The notes beneath the pieces are model-generated. The model saw nothing but the letters and a program-made list of their open reading frames with translations, was not told where the DNA came from and searched no databases. Made by a program: the position numbers and the translations under genes. A DNA stretch of 64,000 bases from Flavobacteriaceae bacterium PS02336 (GTDB lineage Bacteria; Bacteroidota; Bacteroidia; Flavobacteriales; Flavobacteriaceae): the NCBI GenBank assembly GCA_029960065.1, contig JASCOF010000001.1, positions 496,001 to 560,000 of the forward strand, in the 5' to 3' direction. Within the stretch, counting starts at the first letter, position 1, and each line of letters starts with the position of its first letter. Shown here piece by piece: positions 27,202-35,500 of the stretch.

Positions 27202-27208
27202 TTTCAAA

Positions 27209-27910
27209 ATGTTATTTTCAGCTTTCTTTTTAGGTCTTATCAGCAGTCTGCATTGTGTGGGAATGTGCGGACCAATTGCTATGATGCTTCCTGTAGACAG
27301 ACAAAACGAAGCAAAAAAAGTAACTCAGATCATGACCTATCATTTTGGTCGCTTAACCGCTTATGCTTCAATTGGATTGATTTTCGGATTATTAGGCCGA
27401 GGTTTTTTCCTTGCAGGATTACAGCAGAAAATGTCTATAATAATCGGTGTAATTATGATTGTTGTGGTTTTGATTCCAGAAAAGAAATTTGCTAATTATA
27501 ATTTTTCAAAACCAGTTTATAAGATTATTTCTAAAATAAAGTCAAACTTGGGAAGCCAGTTTAAAAATAAGAGTTATAAATCTCTTTTTACAATTGGATT
27601 ACTAAATGGATTTTTACCATGTGGCATGGTTTACGTAGCGTTGTTTGGAGCAATTGCTATGCAGAGTGCTGGTTTAGGTATTCTTTATATGATTTTGTTT
27701 GGAATTGGAACGATTCCGCTGATGACGATTGTAGTTTATGTCAATTCATTACTAAAATTGCCTTTCAGAAATAAGATCCAAAAGGCAATTCCTTATGTTG
27801 CAGTTATCATCGGAGTTTTATTTATCCTTAGAGGATTAGGATTAGGAATTCCTTATATTTCTCCTTCAAATATGAGTTTGTTCGTACAGCAGACTCCAAA
27901 TTGCCATTAA
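27209..27910 (+). CDS. TauE/SafE-like membrane protein linked to cbb3 assembly
   Basis: 233 residues, six predicted membrane helices. It starts MLFSAFFLGLISSLHCVGMCGP, the N-terminal signature of the UreH/SafE-like family; the second half repeats the idea with GLLNGFLPCGMVYVALFGA. Members commonly sit at the end of ccoNOP-ccoGIS clusters and may move copper, sulfur compounds or help heme handling; the substrate is not established. The two Cys-x-Gly-Met-Cys and PCGM segments could bind metal. Last gene of the operon, seven bases after fixH. Confidence 0.82.
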   Translation: MLFSAFFLGLISSLHCVGMCGPIAMMLPVDRQNEAKKVTQIMTYHFGRLTAYASIGLIFGLLGRGFFLAGLQQKMSIIIGVIMIVVVLIPEKKFANYNFSKPVYKIISKIKSNLGSQFKNKSYKSLFTIGLLNGFLPCGMVYVALFGAIAMQSAGLGILYMILFGIGTIPLMTIVVYVNSLLKLPFRNKIQKAIPYVAVIIGVLFILRGLGLGIPYISPSNMSLFVQQTPNCH

Positions 27911-27929
27911 AAAATATTTTAATTACGCA

Positions 27930-29294
27930 TTATACAGTCATCGAAAACAAATTAGTTTCCGGTGACTTTCTTTTTAGATGTAAATCAAATGCCATGCAGA
28001 TGTTGCGAACAAAAGGTCTTCCTTCTTCTGTGATTTTTATTTTATCATCTTCAATAACAATTAAACCGTCATTTTCTATTTCTTGTAAAGCAAATAAAAC
28101 CTCAGGAAGTTCTTTAAAATTTAAGTATTCTTTTGTCCATGAAGTCTGAAGTTCGCAGGTTAAATTCAAGATGTGTTTTCTGATAATTAAATCTTCATCA
28201 TTTAGAATATGTCCTTTTACAACCGGCAGTTTGTCCCATTCTAATAATTGGTAGTAATCTTCTAGATTCTTTGTGTTTTGGGCAAAACTATACCAGCTGT
28301 CGCTAATGGATGAAACTCCTAATCCAATCATAACTTGCGTTCTAGAAGCGCCGTACCCCATAAAGTTTCGATGTAGATTGCCGTTATGAGCCGCTTTAAA
28401 TAAACTGTCACTTTCTAATGCAAAATGATCCATCCCAATTTCGTGATAACCATTTTTAGTAAGAAGTTGTTTTCCAATTTCGTAAAGTTTTCTTTTTTCA
28501 GCATCTTTTGGAAGATTTTCATCATTAAAACCGCGTTGCCCGTTTCCTTTGATCCAAGGAACGTGAGCATAGCTGTAAAAAGCCAGACGATCTGGTTTTA
28601 AAGAATTTGTTTTTTCAACAGTATCAATAACATCTTCGATTTTTTGAAAAGGAAGACCAAAAATAATGTCATGCCCAATAGAAGTATAACCAATTTCTTT
28701 TGCCCAAAAAGTAACTTTTGCCACGTTATGAAACGGCTGTATTCTATTAATAGCTTTCTGAACCGTCGCAGAATAATCTTGAACACCAAAACTTACTCGG
28801 CGAAAGCCTAAATCATATAATTTTTTTAATTGTTCGTGAGTAGTATTATTTGGATGCCCTTCAAAACTGAATTCATGATTTTCTGCTTTTACTGCATAAC
28901 TAAAAATTCCGTTAATAAGATTTTCCAAATTTTCTTTAGAAAAGAAAGTAGGAGTTCCGCCTCCTAAATGGATTTCTTTTATAACGGGTTTTTCTGGAAG
29001 TATTTTGCAGTATAAATACCATTCTTTTAAAAGTGCTTTAATATAAGTCTCCTCAACAGAATGATTTTTTGTAATGCGTTTATTGCATCCGCAGAAAGTG
29101 CACATGCTTTCGCAGAAAGGAAGATGAATGTATAAACTAATTCCGTTTTTTGAGTTGCTTTCCGAGAATGATTTTTGCAAAGAAGTAATCCATTTTTCAG
29201 CTGTAAAATCAGCTTCATTCCAATACGGAACTGTCGGATAGCTTGTATATCTTGGACCTGGGACATTGTACTTTTGTGTCAAAAAGATTTTCAT
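27930..29294 (-). CDS. hemN: Oxygen-independent coproporphyrinogen III oxidase
   Basis: Radical-SAM enzyme converting coproporphyrinogen III to protoporphyrinogen IX without O2. 454 residues. Seen: YNVPGPRYTSYPTVPYW, LYIHLPFCESMCTFCGC with the 4Fe-4S cysteines (C-x3-C-x2-C), LGGGTPTFF and GRRVSFGVQDY-like FRRVSFGVQD. The start at 29294 is preferred: a -7 box (29316-29323) and an FNR-type operator lie in any longer frame. It converges with the cco operon and shares its regulation, which makes sense because cbb3 needs heme under low oxygen. Confidence 0.94.
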   Translation of the reverse strand: MKIFLTQKYNVPGPRYTSYPTVPYWNEADFTAEKWITSLQKSFSESNSKNGISLYIHLPFCESMCTFCGCNKRITKNHSVEETYIKALLKEWYLYCKILPEKPVIKEIHLGGGTPTFFSKENLENLINGIFSYAVKAENHEFSFEGHPNNTTHEQLKKLYDLGFRRVSFGVQDYSATVQKAINRIQPFHNVAKVTFWAKEIGYTSIGHDIIFGLPFQKIEDVIDTVEKTNSLKPDRLAFYSYAHVPWIKGNGQRGFNDENLPKDAEKRKLYEIGKQLLTKNGYHEIGMDHFALESDSLFKAAHNGNLHRNFMGYGASRTQVMIGLGVSSISDSWYSFAQNTKNLEDYYQLLEWDKLPVVKGHILNDEDLIIRKHILNLTCELQTSWTKEYLNFKELPEVLFALQEIENDGLIVIEDDKIKITEEGRPFVRNICMAFDLHLKRKSPETNLFSMTV

Positions 29295-29315
29295 AAAGAC
29301 GGATTTAGTTTTCAT

Positions 29316-29323
29316 CAAAATTA
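29316..29323 (-). promoter_or_regulatory. -7 promoter box for hemN
   Basis: TAATTTTG on the minus strand, 21 bases before the ATG at 29294. Confidence 0.65.
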
Positions 29324-29345
29324 AAACTTCGCTGACGGACATAAA

Positions 29346-29359
29346 ATGACAAATATCAT
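29346..29359. promoter_or_regulatory. FNR-type operator upstream of hemN
   Basis: ATGACAAATATCAT (TGAY-N4-ATCA). Its centre is 36.5 bases from the G of the hemN -7 box, the same geometry as the ccoI and ccoS sites. Confidence 0.78.
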
Positions 29360-29370
29360 GTAAAAGGCAA

Positions 29371-29402
29371 AAAAAAAAGAGACTCAAAATTGAGCCTCTT
29401 TA
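29371..29402 (-). terminator. Terminator of the 29417-29893 gene
   Basis: Minus-strand stem AAAGAGGCTCAA with TTGAGTCTCTTT (one G-U pair) followed by a long U tract. It lies between the upstream gene's stop and the hemN operator. Confidence 0.8.
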
Positions 29403-29416
29403 ACTGAATTAAATAA

Positions 29417-29893
29417 CTAACGTGAAATAGAATCTTGGATGATTTTAAGCCATTTTTTTGCAAACTGATGATCTTGATAGACACTAATCTGTTTGATTCG
29501 GTCATCGTCAAAATCATAGAATGGAATTATTATCTTTTTGGATGTTTCTTTGTCCTGAAATTCGAAATCAATTTTAATAAATGTATCCGAATTTGCATCT
29601 GTCGTCGGAATTAGTTTGCATGAACTAACAGTGTTTAAATCGACATAAATAGATTCCTGTTGATTTGGATTGAAATTCATTAAAATGAATTTATTATTTT
29701 TCTGATCAATCGTTAAAGTTTTATTGTTGATTGATTCAGTCAAATCAAAACTTTCCGGATGAGACGGATTGAATCGTTTTTTTATATTTAAAATTCTTGA
29801 TTTGCTTGCAGCGCTTGAACGTGCAGAAAAATATACTGGAATTGCGACAATAATTAAAATCACAATACCCATTATTGTTGTAGTAGTTTCCAT
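29417..29893 (-). CDS. Single-span membrane protein of unknown function
   Basis: 158 residues. An N-terminal membrane helix (MGIVILIIVAIPVYFSA, about residues 8-24) and a soluble domain with alternating beta strands (KTLTIDQKNNKFILMNF, SIYVDLNTVSSCKLIP, FIKIDFEFQDKE) ending in a helix (HQFAKKWLKIIQDSI). The strand pattern resembles PH-like or bacterial DUF domains of membrane-associated proteins, but I do not recognise the family. It has its own terminator; no operon partner. Confidence 0.65.
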   Translation of the reverse strand: METTTTIMGIVILIIVAIPVYFSARSSAASKSRILNIKKRFNPSHPESFDLTESINNKTLTIDQKNNKFILMNFNPNQQESIYVDLNTVSSCKLIPTTDANSDTFIKIDFEFQDKETSKKIIIPFYDFDDDRIKQISVYQDHQFAKKWLKIIQDSISR

Positions 29894-29990
29894 AATGTTT
29901 TAATGAAATAAATAAAATGATGTACACCATTCTCTGTTAGAAAATGGTTGTAGTTTGAAGAATAAATCTTCGGCTGAAATCAAGTTTTAT

Positions 29991-30338
29991 TTACCAAAAA
30001 AAATGGAATGCATAAAGTATGACCAAAACCTTTTTACTTTGAGTAGTAAATAGTTTAGTATATGCTAAAGTAGATGTAACGGTTTGATACTGTGGAATAA
30101 GAGGTAAGAATGAATCGAGACATTTTAATATTCCAGATGAATTGGTTTTGATGTTTGCTGCAAATTGATAACTCCCTTGCGGCTGAATAAATGCAGAAGA
30201 ATCTCCTGTCTCTTTGCAAAAATTTGAATCCGTTTTTTGTGTTTCAATTATGTGCACAGAAGCCGTGTCTGCTTGATAAGCAAACAAACCTGCAAGCAAA
30301 AGTGCAATAAAAATAACGGTTTTACGAATCCAATTCAT
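29991..30338 (-). CDS. Short secreted or membrane-anchored hypothetical protein
   Basis: 115 residues. It starts MNWIRKTVIFIALLLAGLFAYQADTA, a signal peptide or anchor, then a mostly polar segment with two Cys. The C terminus is hydrophobic (VLVILYAFHFFW). I recognise no domain and see no partner. The compact signal and normal codon use suggest a real gene, but with modest support. Confidence 0.5.
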   Translation of the reverse strand: MNWIRKTVIFIALLLAGLFAYQADTASVHIIETQKTDSNFCKETGDSSAFIQPQGSYQFAANIKTNSSGILKCLDSFLPLIPQYQTVTSTLAYTKLFTTQSKKVLVILYAFHFFW

Positions 30339-30402
30339 GTCGGCGAATTTAAGTCATAAAACACAATTAATGAAATTTTATAGAATTAATTAACAAACAA
30401 AA

Positions 30403-30440
30403 ATAATCCTCCGTTTTTTTGATTGAAAAATGGAGGATTT
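30403..30440 (-). terminator. Terminator of the DoxX-family gene
   Basis: Arms AATCCTCC (30405-30412) and GGAGGATT (30432-30439) with surrounding T and A runs, just after the DoxX stop. Confidence 0.7.
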
Positions 30441-30446
30441 ATCAAG

Positions 30447-30869
30447 TTATTGTTGCATTTTGAAGTAATAATCTGCAGAATGTTTGCCGCTGCCATAAAA
30501 CAAGAAGAATATGCAGACTAACAAAACAATTACAGCCAGAAGTAAGCTTTCGGAGTGCATTTTTCCCATAAAGTTGATAAGGACTGCACCAAATAAAATG
30601 GGTAATTGAGCAGCAACTGCCCAACGAGTTAATAATCCAAAAATAATCATTATACCACCAATCATATGGGCAGGAGCAATGTAATGCAGCATAAACATTC
30701 CTCCTCCAAATTGATCAATAGGGGAAATTAAATCATGCAGGTACTGAACATTGGTGACAAACGAAACACCTTTCATAAATAAAAATCCACCCAAAACAAT
30801 ACGTACAAGATCCACCGGTAAATAAGTGTGCGAGTTCGCCCATTTATTCAAACTTTTTACATTTTCCAT
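30447..30869 (-). CDS. DoxX-family membrane protein
   Basis: 140 residues, four membrane helices. Seen: DLVRIVLGGFLFMKGVSFV near the N terminus and HMIGGIMIIFGLLTRWAVAAQLPILFGAVLINF, typical of DoxX/SURF4-like proteins. DoxX relatives contribute to thiosulfate:quinone oxidoreductase or to redox stress resistance; the exact role here is unknown. A long dyad at 30879-30917 covers the promoter region, suggesting a regulated gene. Confidence 0.8.
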   Translation of the reverse strand: MENVKSLNKWANSHTYLPVDLVRIVLGGFLFMKGVSFVTNVQYLHDLISPIDQFGGGMFMLHYIAPAHMIGGIMIIFGLLTRWAVAAQLPILFGAVLINFMGKMHSESLLLAVIVLLVCIFFLFYGSGKHSADYYFKMQQ

Positions 30870-30878
30870 GATATTGTG

Positions 30879-30917
30879 TGATTAAAAATTATATACTAAG
30901 TTACTAATTTTTAATCA
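30879..30917. promoter_or_regulatory. Long inverted repeat upstream of the DoxX gene
   Basis: Perfect 12-base arms TGATTAAAAATT (30879-30890) and AATTTTTAATCA (30906-30917) separated by 15 bases, ending ten bases before the DoxX start. It could be an operator or a 5' UTR hairpin. Confidence 0.5.
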
Positions 30918-30991
30918 TATATGTATTTTTAATAGCCTGAAAATAAGGTTTTTGCTTTTTATTTAACGTATTGCTGCCAATTCTTAAATCG

Positions 30992-32620
30992 TTAAACCTG
31001 AATCACTCCCAAATTAAATGGTTTTTGAATAGGAGCGTGATTAGCGGCTTCAATTCCCATAGAGATCCAAGTTCGTGTATCTAAAGGATCGATTATAGCA
31101 TCTGTCCAAAGTCTTGATGCTGCATAATACGGAGAAGTCTGCTCGTCGTAACGTGCTTTTATTTTATTAAATAATTCGGTTTCTTTTTCTTCATCTATTA
31201 CTTCTCCTTTTGCTTTAAGCGAAGAAGCTTCAATTTGTGCCAAAACTTTTGCGGCTTGTGTGCCGCCCATAACAGCAAGTTCTGCGCTTGGCCAAGCAAA
31301 AATTAATCTTGGATCGTACGCTTTTCCGCACATGGCATAGTTTCCAGCTCCGTATGAATTTCCAACAATTACAGTGAATTTAGGAACTACCGAATTGCTT
31401 ACCGCATTTACCATTTTGGCACCATCTTTAATAATACCGCCATGTTCCGATTTGGAACCCACCATAAAACCAGTTACGTCTTGAAGAAAAACCAGCGGAA
31501 TTTTCTTTTGATTGCAATTGGCAATAAAACGTGTTGCTTTATCTGCACTGTCAGAATAAATTACACCGCCAAACTGCATTTCTCCTTTTTTGGTTTTGAC
31601 CACTTTACGTTGATTGGCAACTATTCCAACGGCCCAGCCGTCAATTCTAGCGTAACCCGTAATGAGAGATTGCCCGTAACCTTCTTTATAAGCCTCAAAT
31701 TCCGAATTATCGACCAAACGATTGATGATTTCCATCATATCATATTGTTCCGTTCTGGCTTTTGGAAGAATTCCGTAAATATCATTTGGTTCTAAAGCAG
31801 GTTTTTCAGCTTTGATTCGGCTGTATCCCGCTTTATCAAAATCACCAATTTTATCCACTATATTTTTAATTTTGTCCAAAGCATCTTTATCATCTTTCGC
31901 TTTATAATCGGTAACGCCTGAAATTTCACAGTGTGTTGTTGCACCGCCTAAAGTTTCGTTATCAATAGTTTCGCCAATTGCGGCTTTAACCAAATAACTT
32001 CCAGCAAGGAAAATACTGCCTGTTTTATCCACAATTAAAGCTTCATCACTCATAATCGGCAGATAAGCACCTCCGGCAACACAGCTTCCCATAACGGCAG
32101 CGATCTGCGTTATTCCCATACTGCTCATTTGAGCGTTGTTTCTAAAGATACGGCCGAAATGTTCTTTGTCTGGAAAAATTTCATCCTGCATTGGGAGATA
32201 AACTCCTGCACTGTCAACAAGATAAATAATAGGAAGTCTATTTTCCATAGCGATTTCCTGAGCTCGAAGGTTTTTCTTTCCAGTAATCGGAAACCATGCA
32301 CCGGCTTTTACGGTTGCATCATTCGCAACAACAATGCATTGTTTTCCTTTGATGTAGCCAATTTTTACAACTACGCCACCGGAAGGACATCCGCCGTGTT
32401 CTGGATACATTCCCTCTCCAGCAAAACCTCCAATTTCAATACTTTTAGAATTTTCATCCAATAAATATGCAATTCTTTCACGTGCCGTCATTTTACCTTC
32501 GGAGTGCAGTTTTTGAATACGTTTTTCTCCGCCGCCTAATTTTACTTTAGCAAATCTTTGTTTTAAGTCAGAAAGGAGCAGTTTATTGTGATCTTCGTTT
32601 TTATTGAAGTTTAAATCCAT
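30992..32620 (-). CDS. Acyl-CoA carboxylase beta subunit (methylcrotonyl-CoA type)
   Basis: 542 residues, carboxyltransferase. Seen: MTARERIAYLLDENS, AGVYLPMQDEIFPDKEHFGRIF region, GSCVAGGAYLPIMSDEAL (oxyanion glycines), and in the C-terminal half QDVTGFMVGSKSEHGGII and GNSYGAGNYAMCGKAYDPR. The DKEHFGRIFRNNAQMSS stretch is closest to the leucine-degradation enzyme methylcrotonyl-CoA carboxylase, from memory. The biotin-carrying alpha subunit is not in this window. No obvious promoter. Confidence 0.88.
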   Translation of the reverse strand: MDLNFNKNEDHNKLLLSDLKQRFAKVKLGGGEKRIQKLHSEGKMTARERIAYLLDENSKSIEIGGFAGEGMYPEHGGCPSGGVVVKIGYIKGKQCIVVANDATVKAGAWFPITGKKNLRAQEIAMENRLPIIYLVDSAGVYLPMQDEIFPDKEHFGRIFRNNAQMSSMGITQIAAVMGSCVAGGAYLPIMSDEALIVDKTGSIFLAGSYLVKAAIGETIDNETLGGATTHCEISGVTDYKAKDDKDALDKIKNIVDKIGDFDKAGYSRIKAEKPALEPNDIYGILPKARTEQYDMMEIINRLVDNSEFEAYKEGYGQSLITGYARIDGWAVGIVANQRKVVKTKKGEMQFGGVIYSDSADKATRFIANCNQKKIPLVFLQDVTGFMVGSKSEHGGIIKDGAKMVNAVSNSVVPKFTVIVGNSYGAGNYAMCGKAYDPRLIFAWPSAELAVMGGTQAAKVLAQIEASSLKAKGEVIDEEKETELFNKIKARYDEQTSPYYAASRLWTDAIIDPLDTRTWISMGIEAANHAPIQKPFNLGVIQV

Positions 32621-32788
32621 GATATAGTATTGATTTTACAAAATAGTGTTGGCTAATTTACAAAATCAATTGAAATAAATGAGTCGCTTCGCGAATTAAG
32701 AAATAGTTTGCAAAAGTTTTTTTTAATGTGTTTTTCAAAAGTATCTAGACAAGGATTACTCGATTATTTTTCTTTATTTTGTTGTTTC

Positions 32789-32802
32789 ATACTAATTAGT
32801 AT
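32789..32802. promoter_or_regulatory. TetR-type operator, autoregulation site
   Basis: ATACTAATTAGTAT, a perfect 14-base palindrome, five bases before the TetR-family ATG. The same motif with one change occurs at 33416-33429. Confidence 0.75.
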
Positions 32803-32807
32803 TTTTT

Positions 32808-33398
32808 ATGTCAAAAGCAGCTAATACACGACTAAACATTCTTCATAAAGCATTTGAATTGATTTATACCAAAGGCTATCAGACCACAAGTATTGATGAA
32901 ATTATTGCGACAACTCAAGTTACAAAAGGTGCATTTTATTACCATTTTAAAACTAAAGATGAAATGGGTGTTGCTATTATTGAAGAAATTCTAAAGCCAA
33001 CTATGCAGGAACATTTCATAAAACCAACAGAAGCTTCTCAGAATCCAATTGAAGATTTTTATAATATGATTTCTTATTTATTGCTTGAAGATCCTTTCCT
33101 TCAGGTAAAATATGGTTGCCCAGTTGGAAATCTTACACAGGAAATGACGCCTTGGAATACCCGATTTAGTGATGCTTTAGCTGAATTGGTTGATTTATGG
33201 AAAGGAACCATTATAAATTCAATTGAAAAAGGAAAAGAATCTGGATTGATTCGTAAAGATGTTATCGGCGAACAGGTGGCCTTTTTTATCTTGTCAGGTT
33301 ATTGGGGAATAAGAAATTTCGGAAAACTTCAAAATGATAATTCGTCTTATCTCGTTTATTTAAAAGAACTTAAGAGTTATTTAAATGGTTTGAAATAA
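32808..33398 (+). CDS. TetR/AcrR-family transcriptional regulator
   Basis: 196 residues. N-terminal helix-turn-helix (TRLNILHKAFELIYTKGYQTTSIDEIIATTQVTKGAFYYHFKTKDEM region, the TetR signature) and a C-terminal ligand domain with CPVGNLTQEMTPWN, seen in TetR members of the YxaF/LmrA-like group. It is flanked by two ATACYAATTAGTAT operators, one on its own promoter and one before the next gene, so it most likely represses itself and the following operon. The inducer is unknown; a reactive cysteine is conceivable at about residue 105 (YGCPVG). Confidence 0.88.
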   Translation: MSKAANTRLNILHKAFELIYTKGYQTTSIDEIIATTQVTKGAFYYHFKTKDEMGVAIIEEILKPTMQEHFIKPTEASQNPIEDFYNMISYLLLEDPFLQVKYGCPVGNLTQEMTPWNTRFSDALAELVDLWKGTIINSIEKGKESGLIRKDVIGEQVAFFILSGYWGIRNFGKLQNDNSSYLVYLKELKSYLNGLK

Positions 33399-33415
33399 AA
33401 TTATTTTTCAAAAAC

Positions 33416-33429
33416 ATACCAATTAGTAT
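33416..33429. promoter_or_regulatory. TetR-type operator of the 33468-34451 operon
   Basis: ATACCAATTAGTAT, within a wider dyad (AAAACATAC...GTATGTTTT). It covers the -33 region of the promoter whose -7 box is at 33439-33446, a position expected for repression. Confidence 0.75.
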
Positions 33430-33438
33430 GTTTTTGAA

Positions 33439-33446
33439 TATATTTG
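33439..33446 (+). promoter_or_regulatory. -7 promoter box of the TetR-controlled operon
   Basis: TATATTTG, 21 bases upstream of the ATG at 33468. It excludes the longer reading frame from 33444. Confidence 0.65.
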
Positions 33447-33467
33447 CATTGTCTAAATCAAAAAACA

Positions 33468-33926
33468 ATGTATCAAACACTTTTAGCAGGCCATTCATTT
33501 ATGCGATGGCTCGTATTGGTAAGCTTATTATATTCTATTTTTATTGCTTACAAAGGTTATTCTAAAAAACTTCCTTTTACTAAGAAGGATAATTTATTTC
33601 GGCATTGGACGGCTACAATTGCTCATATTCAGCTTCTTTTTGGAATATTGGTTTATCTGCAGAGTCCGATCGTGAAATATTTTTGGAGAAACTATAAAGA
33701 AGAATTTCAAAATTTGGATGCTTCTTTCTTCGGAATAATTCACATCGTCTTAATGTTAGCTGCCATAATTGTTATCACGATTGGTTCTGCTTTAGCAAAA
33801 AGAAAATTTTCTGATGAACAGAAATTCAAAACGATGCTGGTTTGGTTTTCTATTGCTTTAATCATCATTTTTATTGCCATTCCGTGGCCGTTTTCACCTC
33901 TTGCCAACCGACCTTATTTTAGATAA
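33468..33926 (+). CDS. Four-helix membrane protein, TetR-controlled operon
   Basis: 152 residues, about four membrane helices. Seen: LLAGHSFMRWLVLVSLLYSIF, HWTATIAHIQLLFGILVYL, FFGIIHIVLMLAAIIVITIGSALAKRKF and IALIIIFIAIPWPFSP. The His residues spaced within the helices (AGHSF, ATIAHIQ, GIIHIV) look like heme ligands of cytochrome b561-like or DUF families, which is inference. Same operon as the DUF3817 gene two bases downstream. Confidence 0.72.
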   Translation: MYQTLLAGHSFMRWLVLVSLLYSIFIAYKGYSKKLPFTKKDNLFRHWTATIAHIQLLFGILVYLQSPIVKYFWRNYKEEFQNLDASFFGIIHIVLMLAAIIVITIGSALAKRKFSDEQKFKTMLVWFSIALIIIFIAIPWPFSPLANRPYFR

Positions 33927-33928
33927 TT

Positions 33929-34237
33929 ATGAAAAATTTATTGCTAACAAATACTGGACGTTTACGAATTATTGGATTCTTAGAAGGAATATCTCTTTTA
34001 ATTTTACTTTTTATAGCAATGCCAATGAAATATATTTTTGAAATGCCATTCCTTACAAGACCAGTAGGAACCATTCACGGTGCTTTATTTCTGCTTTTTA
34101 TATTTAATACGCTGAGTGTTGGAGTAGAGCAGAATTGGAAATTTGCAGCTACAACTTGGAAAGTGCTTTTGGCCTGCGTAGTTCCGTTTGGTACTTTTTA
34201 TATTGATGCTAAAATCCTAAGTAAAATTCAAAATTAA
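33929..34237 (+). CDS. DUF3817 membrane protein
   Basis: 102 residues with three membrane helices: LRIIGFLEGISLLILLFIAMPMKY, GTIHGALFLLFIFNTLSVG and TWKVLLACVVPFGTFYIDAK. The GFLEGISLLILL and RPVGTIHGALF signatures match DUF3817 proteins. The function is unknown. Position two bases after the four-helix gene and TetR operator upstream suggest a shared membrane function induced together. Confidence 0.82.
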   Translation: MKNLLLTNTGRLRIIGFLEGISLLILLFIAMPMKYIFEMPFLTRPVGTIHGALFLLFIFNTLSVGVEQNWKFAATTWKVLLACVVPFGTFYIDAKILSKIQN

Positions 34238-34244
34238 GGAAGAC

Positions 34245-34451
34245 ATGATTTTTATATTCAAAACAAATGTTGACAGCATTTCGAAAGTGAAGAAAGTAAG
34301 TCCTAAGCTGAATCAGTTATTTCCAAATTCAAAATGGAATTTTGATCTCGAAGATTGCGATAATATTCTAAGATTTGAATCTAGAGAAGATATTATGGAA
34401 AAGGTTATTTTCTTAATGAAAGTAATTGGCTTTGAATGTGAAGCTTTATAA
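34245..34451 (+). CDS. Small conserved-looking protein, ferredoxin-like fold possible
   Basis: 68 residues. The order beta (MIFIFKTNV), helix (SISKVKKVSPKLNQLF), beta (KWNFDLEDCDNILRFES), helix (IMEKVIFLMKVIGFECEAL) is that of a small ferredoxin-like or HMA-like fold without the metal-binding CxxC. Seven bases after DUF3817 and before the operon terminator, so probably the third gene of the TetR-controlled operon. Function unknown. Confidence 0.65.
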   Translation: MIFIFKTNVDSISKVKKVSPKLNQLFPNSKWNFDLEDCDNILRFESREDIMEKVIFLMKVIGFECEAL

Positions 34452-34454
34452 AAC

Positions 34455-34484
34455 AAAAAACATCCGCACAGGCGGATGTTTTTT
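34455..34484 (+). terminator. Terminator of the TetR-controlled operon
   Basis: Stem AAAACATCCGC (34457-34467) with GCGGATGTTTT (34472-34482), 4-base loop, T tract. Confidence 0.9.
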
Positions 34485-34501
34485 ATATAAATCATATTGA
34501 A

Positions 34502-35500
34502 TTATTTTTTTGTAGCGCAAACCATTCGTTTTAGAATCGCCCATTGTTTTAGAGCGTCACGAGCTTCAACGGCAGGATAACCCAGCATTGTTTTTCCAGC
34601 AGGAACATCTCCGGTTACACCAGATCCTGCGCCAATTACGGCTCCGTCTCCAATTGTGGTATGGTCTTTTATTGAGGCACTTCCGCCAACAATAACGCCA
34701 TTTCCTAATGTTACAGAACCTGCTAAACCACTGTTTCCAGCCATAATACAGAACTTTCCAAGTTTGCTGTTATGTCCAATTTGAACCAAATTATCAATTT
34801 TACAGCCATCTCCCAGAATTGTAGAACTGAATTTTCCACGGTCTACACATGAATTTGCTCCAATTTCAACTCCGTTTCCAATGATAACATTTCCAATTTG
34901 CGGAATTTTCACTAACCCTTTTTCTGTACAAGGACGAAATCCGAAACCATCTGCCCCGATTGTTGCATTTGGATGAATGATGCAGTCATTTCCAATATGA
35001 CAACGTTCACGAATAACTGTCCCGGACCAAATAATAGTATTGATACCAACTGTTGATTCATCTAAAATAGTTACGTTAGGATAAATTACTGCATAAGCGC
35101 CAATTTCGGCTTTTGGACCAATATAGCAACCGGCACCAATTTTAGCGCCTTCACCAATAATAGCAGTTTCATCTATAGTGGCAGTTTTATGAATGTTATT
35201 TCGAAAGATTGGAGCTGGCGGAGCAAAAAGGGCAAGAATTTGAGACATGGCCAAATCGGCATTTTTTACTTTTATAAAAGCACGATTTTCTCCAGGTTCA
35301 ATTGAAATATCTTCGTTTACAATAGCAATTGAAGCATTTGATTCCGACCAATATTTTTCATACTTTTTGTTTCCAATAAATGAAATTTCAGAAGTTGTCG
35401 CTTTCTCTAATTGTTCTGTTGCTGTAATGCTTTGTGAAGTACTGCCATAAATTACGCCATTAATAACTTCATTAATTTCTTGAATTGAATAGGATTTCAT
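34502..35500 (-). CDS. lpxD: UDP-3-O-acylglucosamine N-acyltransferase
   Basis: Third step of lipid A synthesis: adds a hydroxyacyl chain from acyl-ACP to the 2-amino group of UDP-3-O-acylglucosamine. 332 residues. N-terminal UDP-binding domain (MKSYSIQEINEVING, ISFIGNKKYEKYW), then left-handed beta-helix repeats from about residue 105 (IGEGAKIGAGCYIGPKAEIG, GNDCIIHPNATIGADGFGF with the catalytic His nearby) and a C-terminal helix. The ATG at 35500 is preferred over a TTG six bases earlier. Monocistronic. Confidence 0.92.
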   Translation of the reverse strand: MKSYSIQEINEVINGVIYGSTSQSITATEQLEKATTSEISFIGNKKYEKYWSESNASIAIVNEDISIEPGENRAFIKVKNADLAMSQILALFAPPAPIFRNNIHKTATIDETAIIGEGAKIGAGCYIGPKAEIGAYAVIYPNVTILDESTVGINTIIWSGTVIRERCHIGNDCIIHPNATIGADGFGFRPCTEKGLVKIPQIGNVIIGNGVEIGANSCVDRGKFSSTILGDGCKIDNLVQIGHNSKLGKFCIMAGNSGLAGSVTLGNGVIVGGSASIKDHTTIGDGAVIGAGSGVTGDVPAGKTMLGYPAVEARDALKQWAILKRMVCATKK

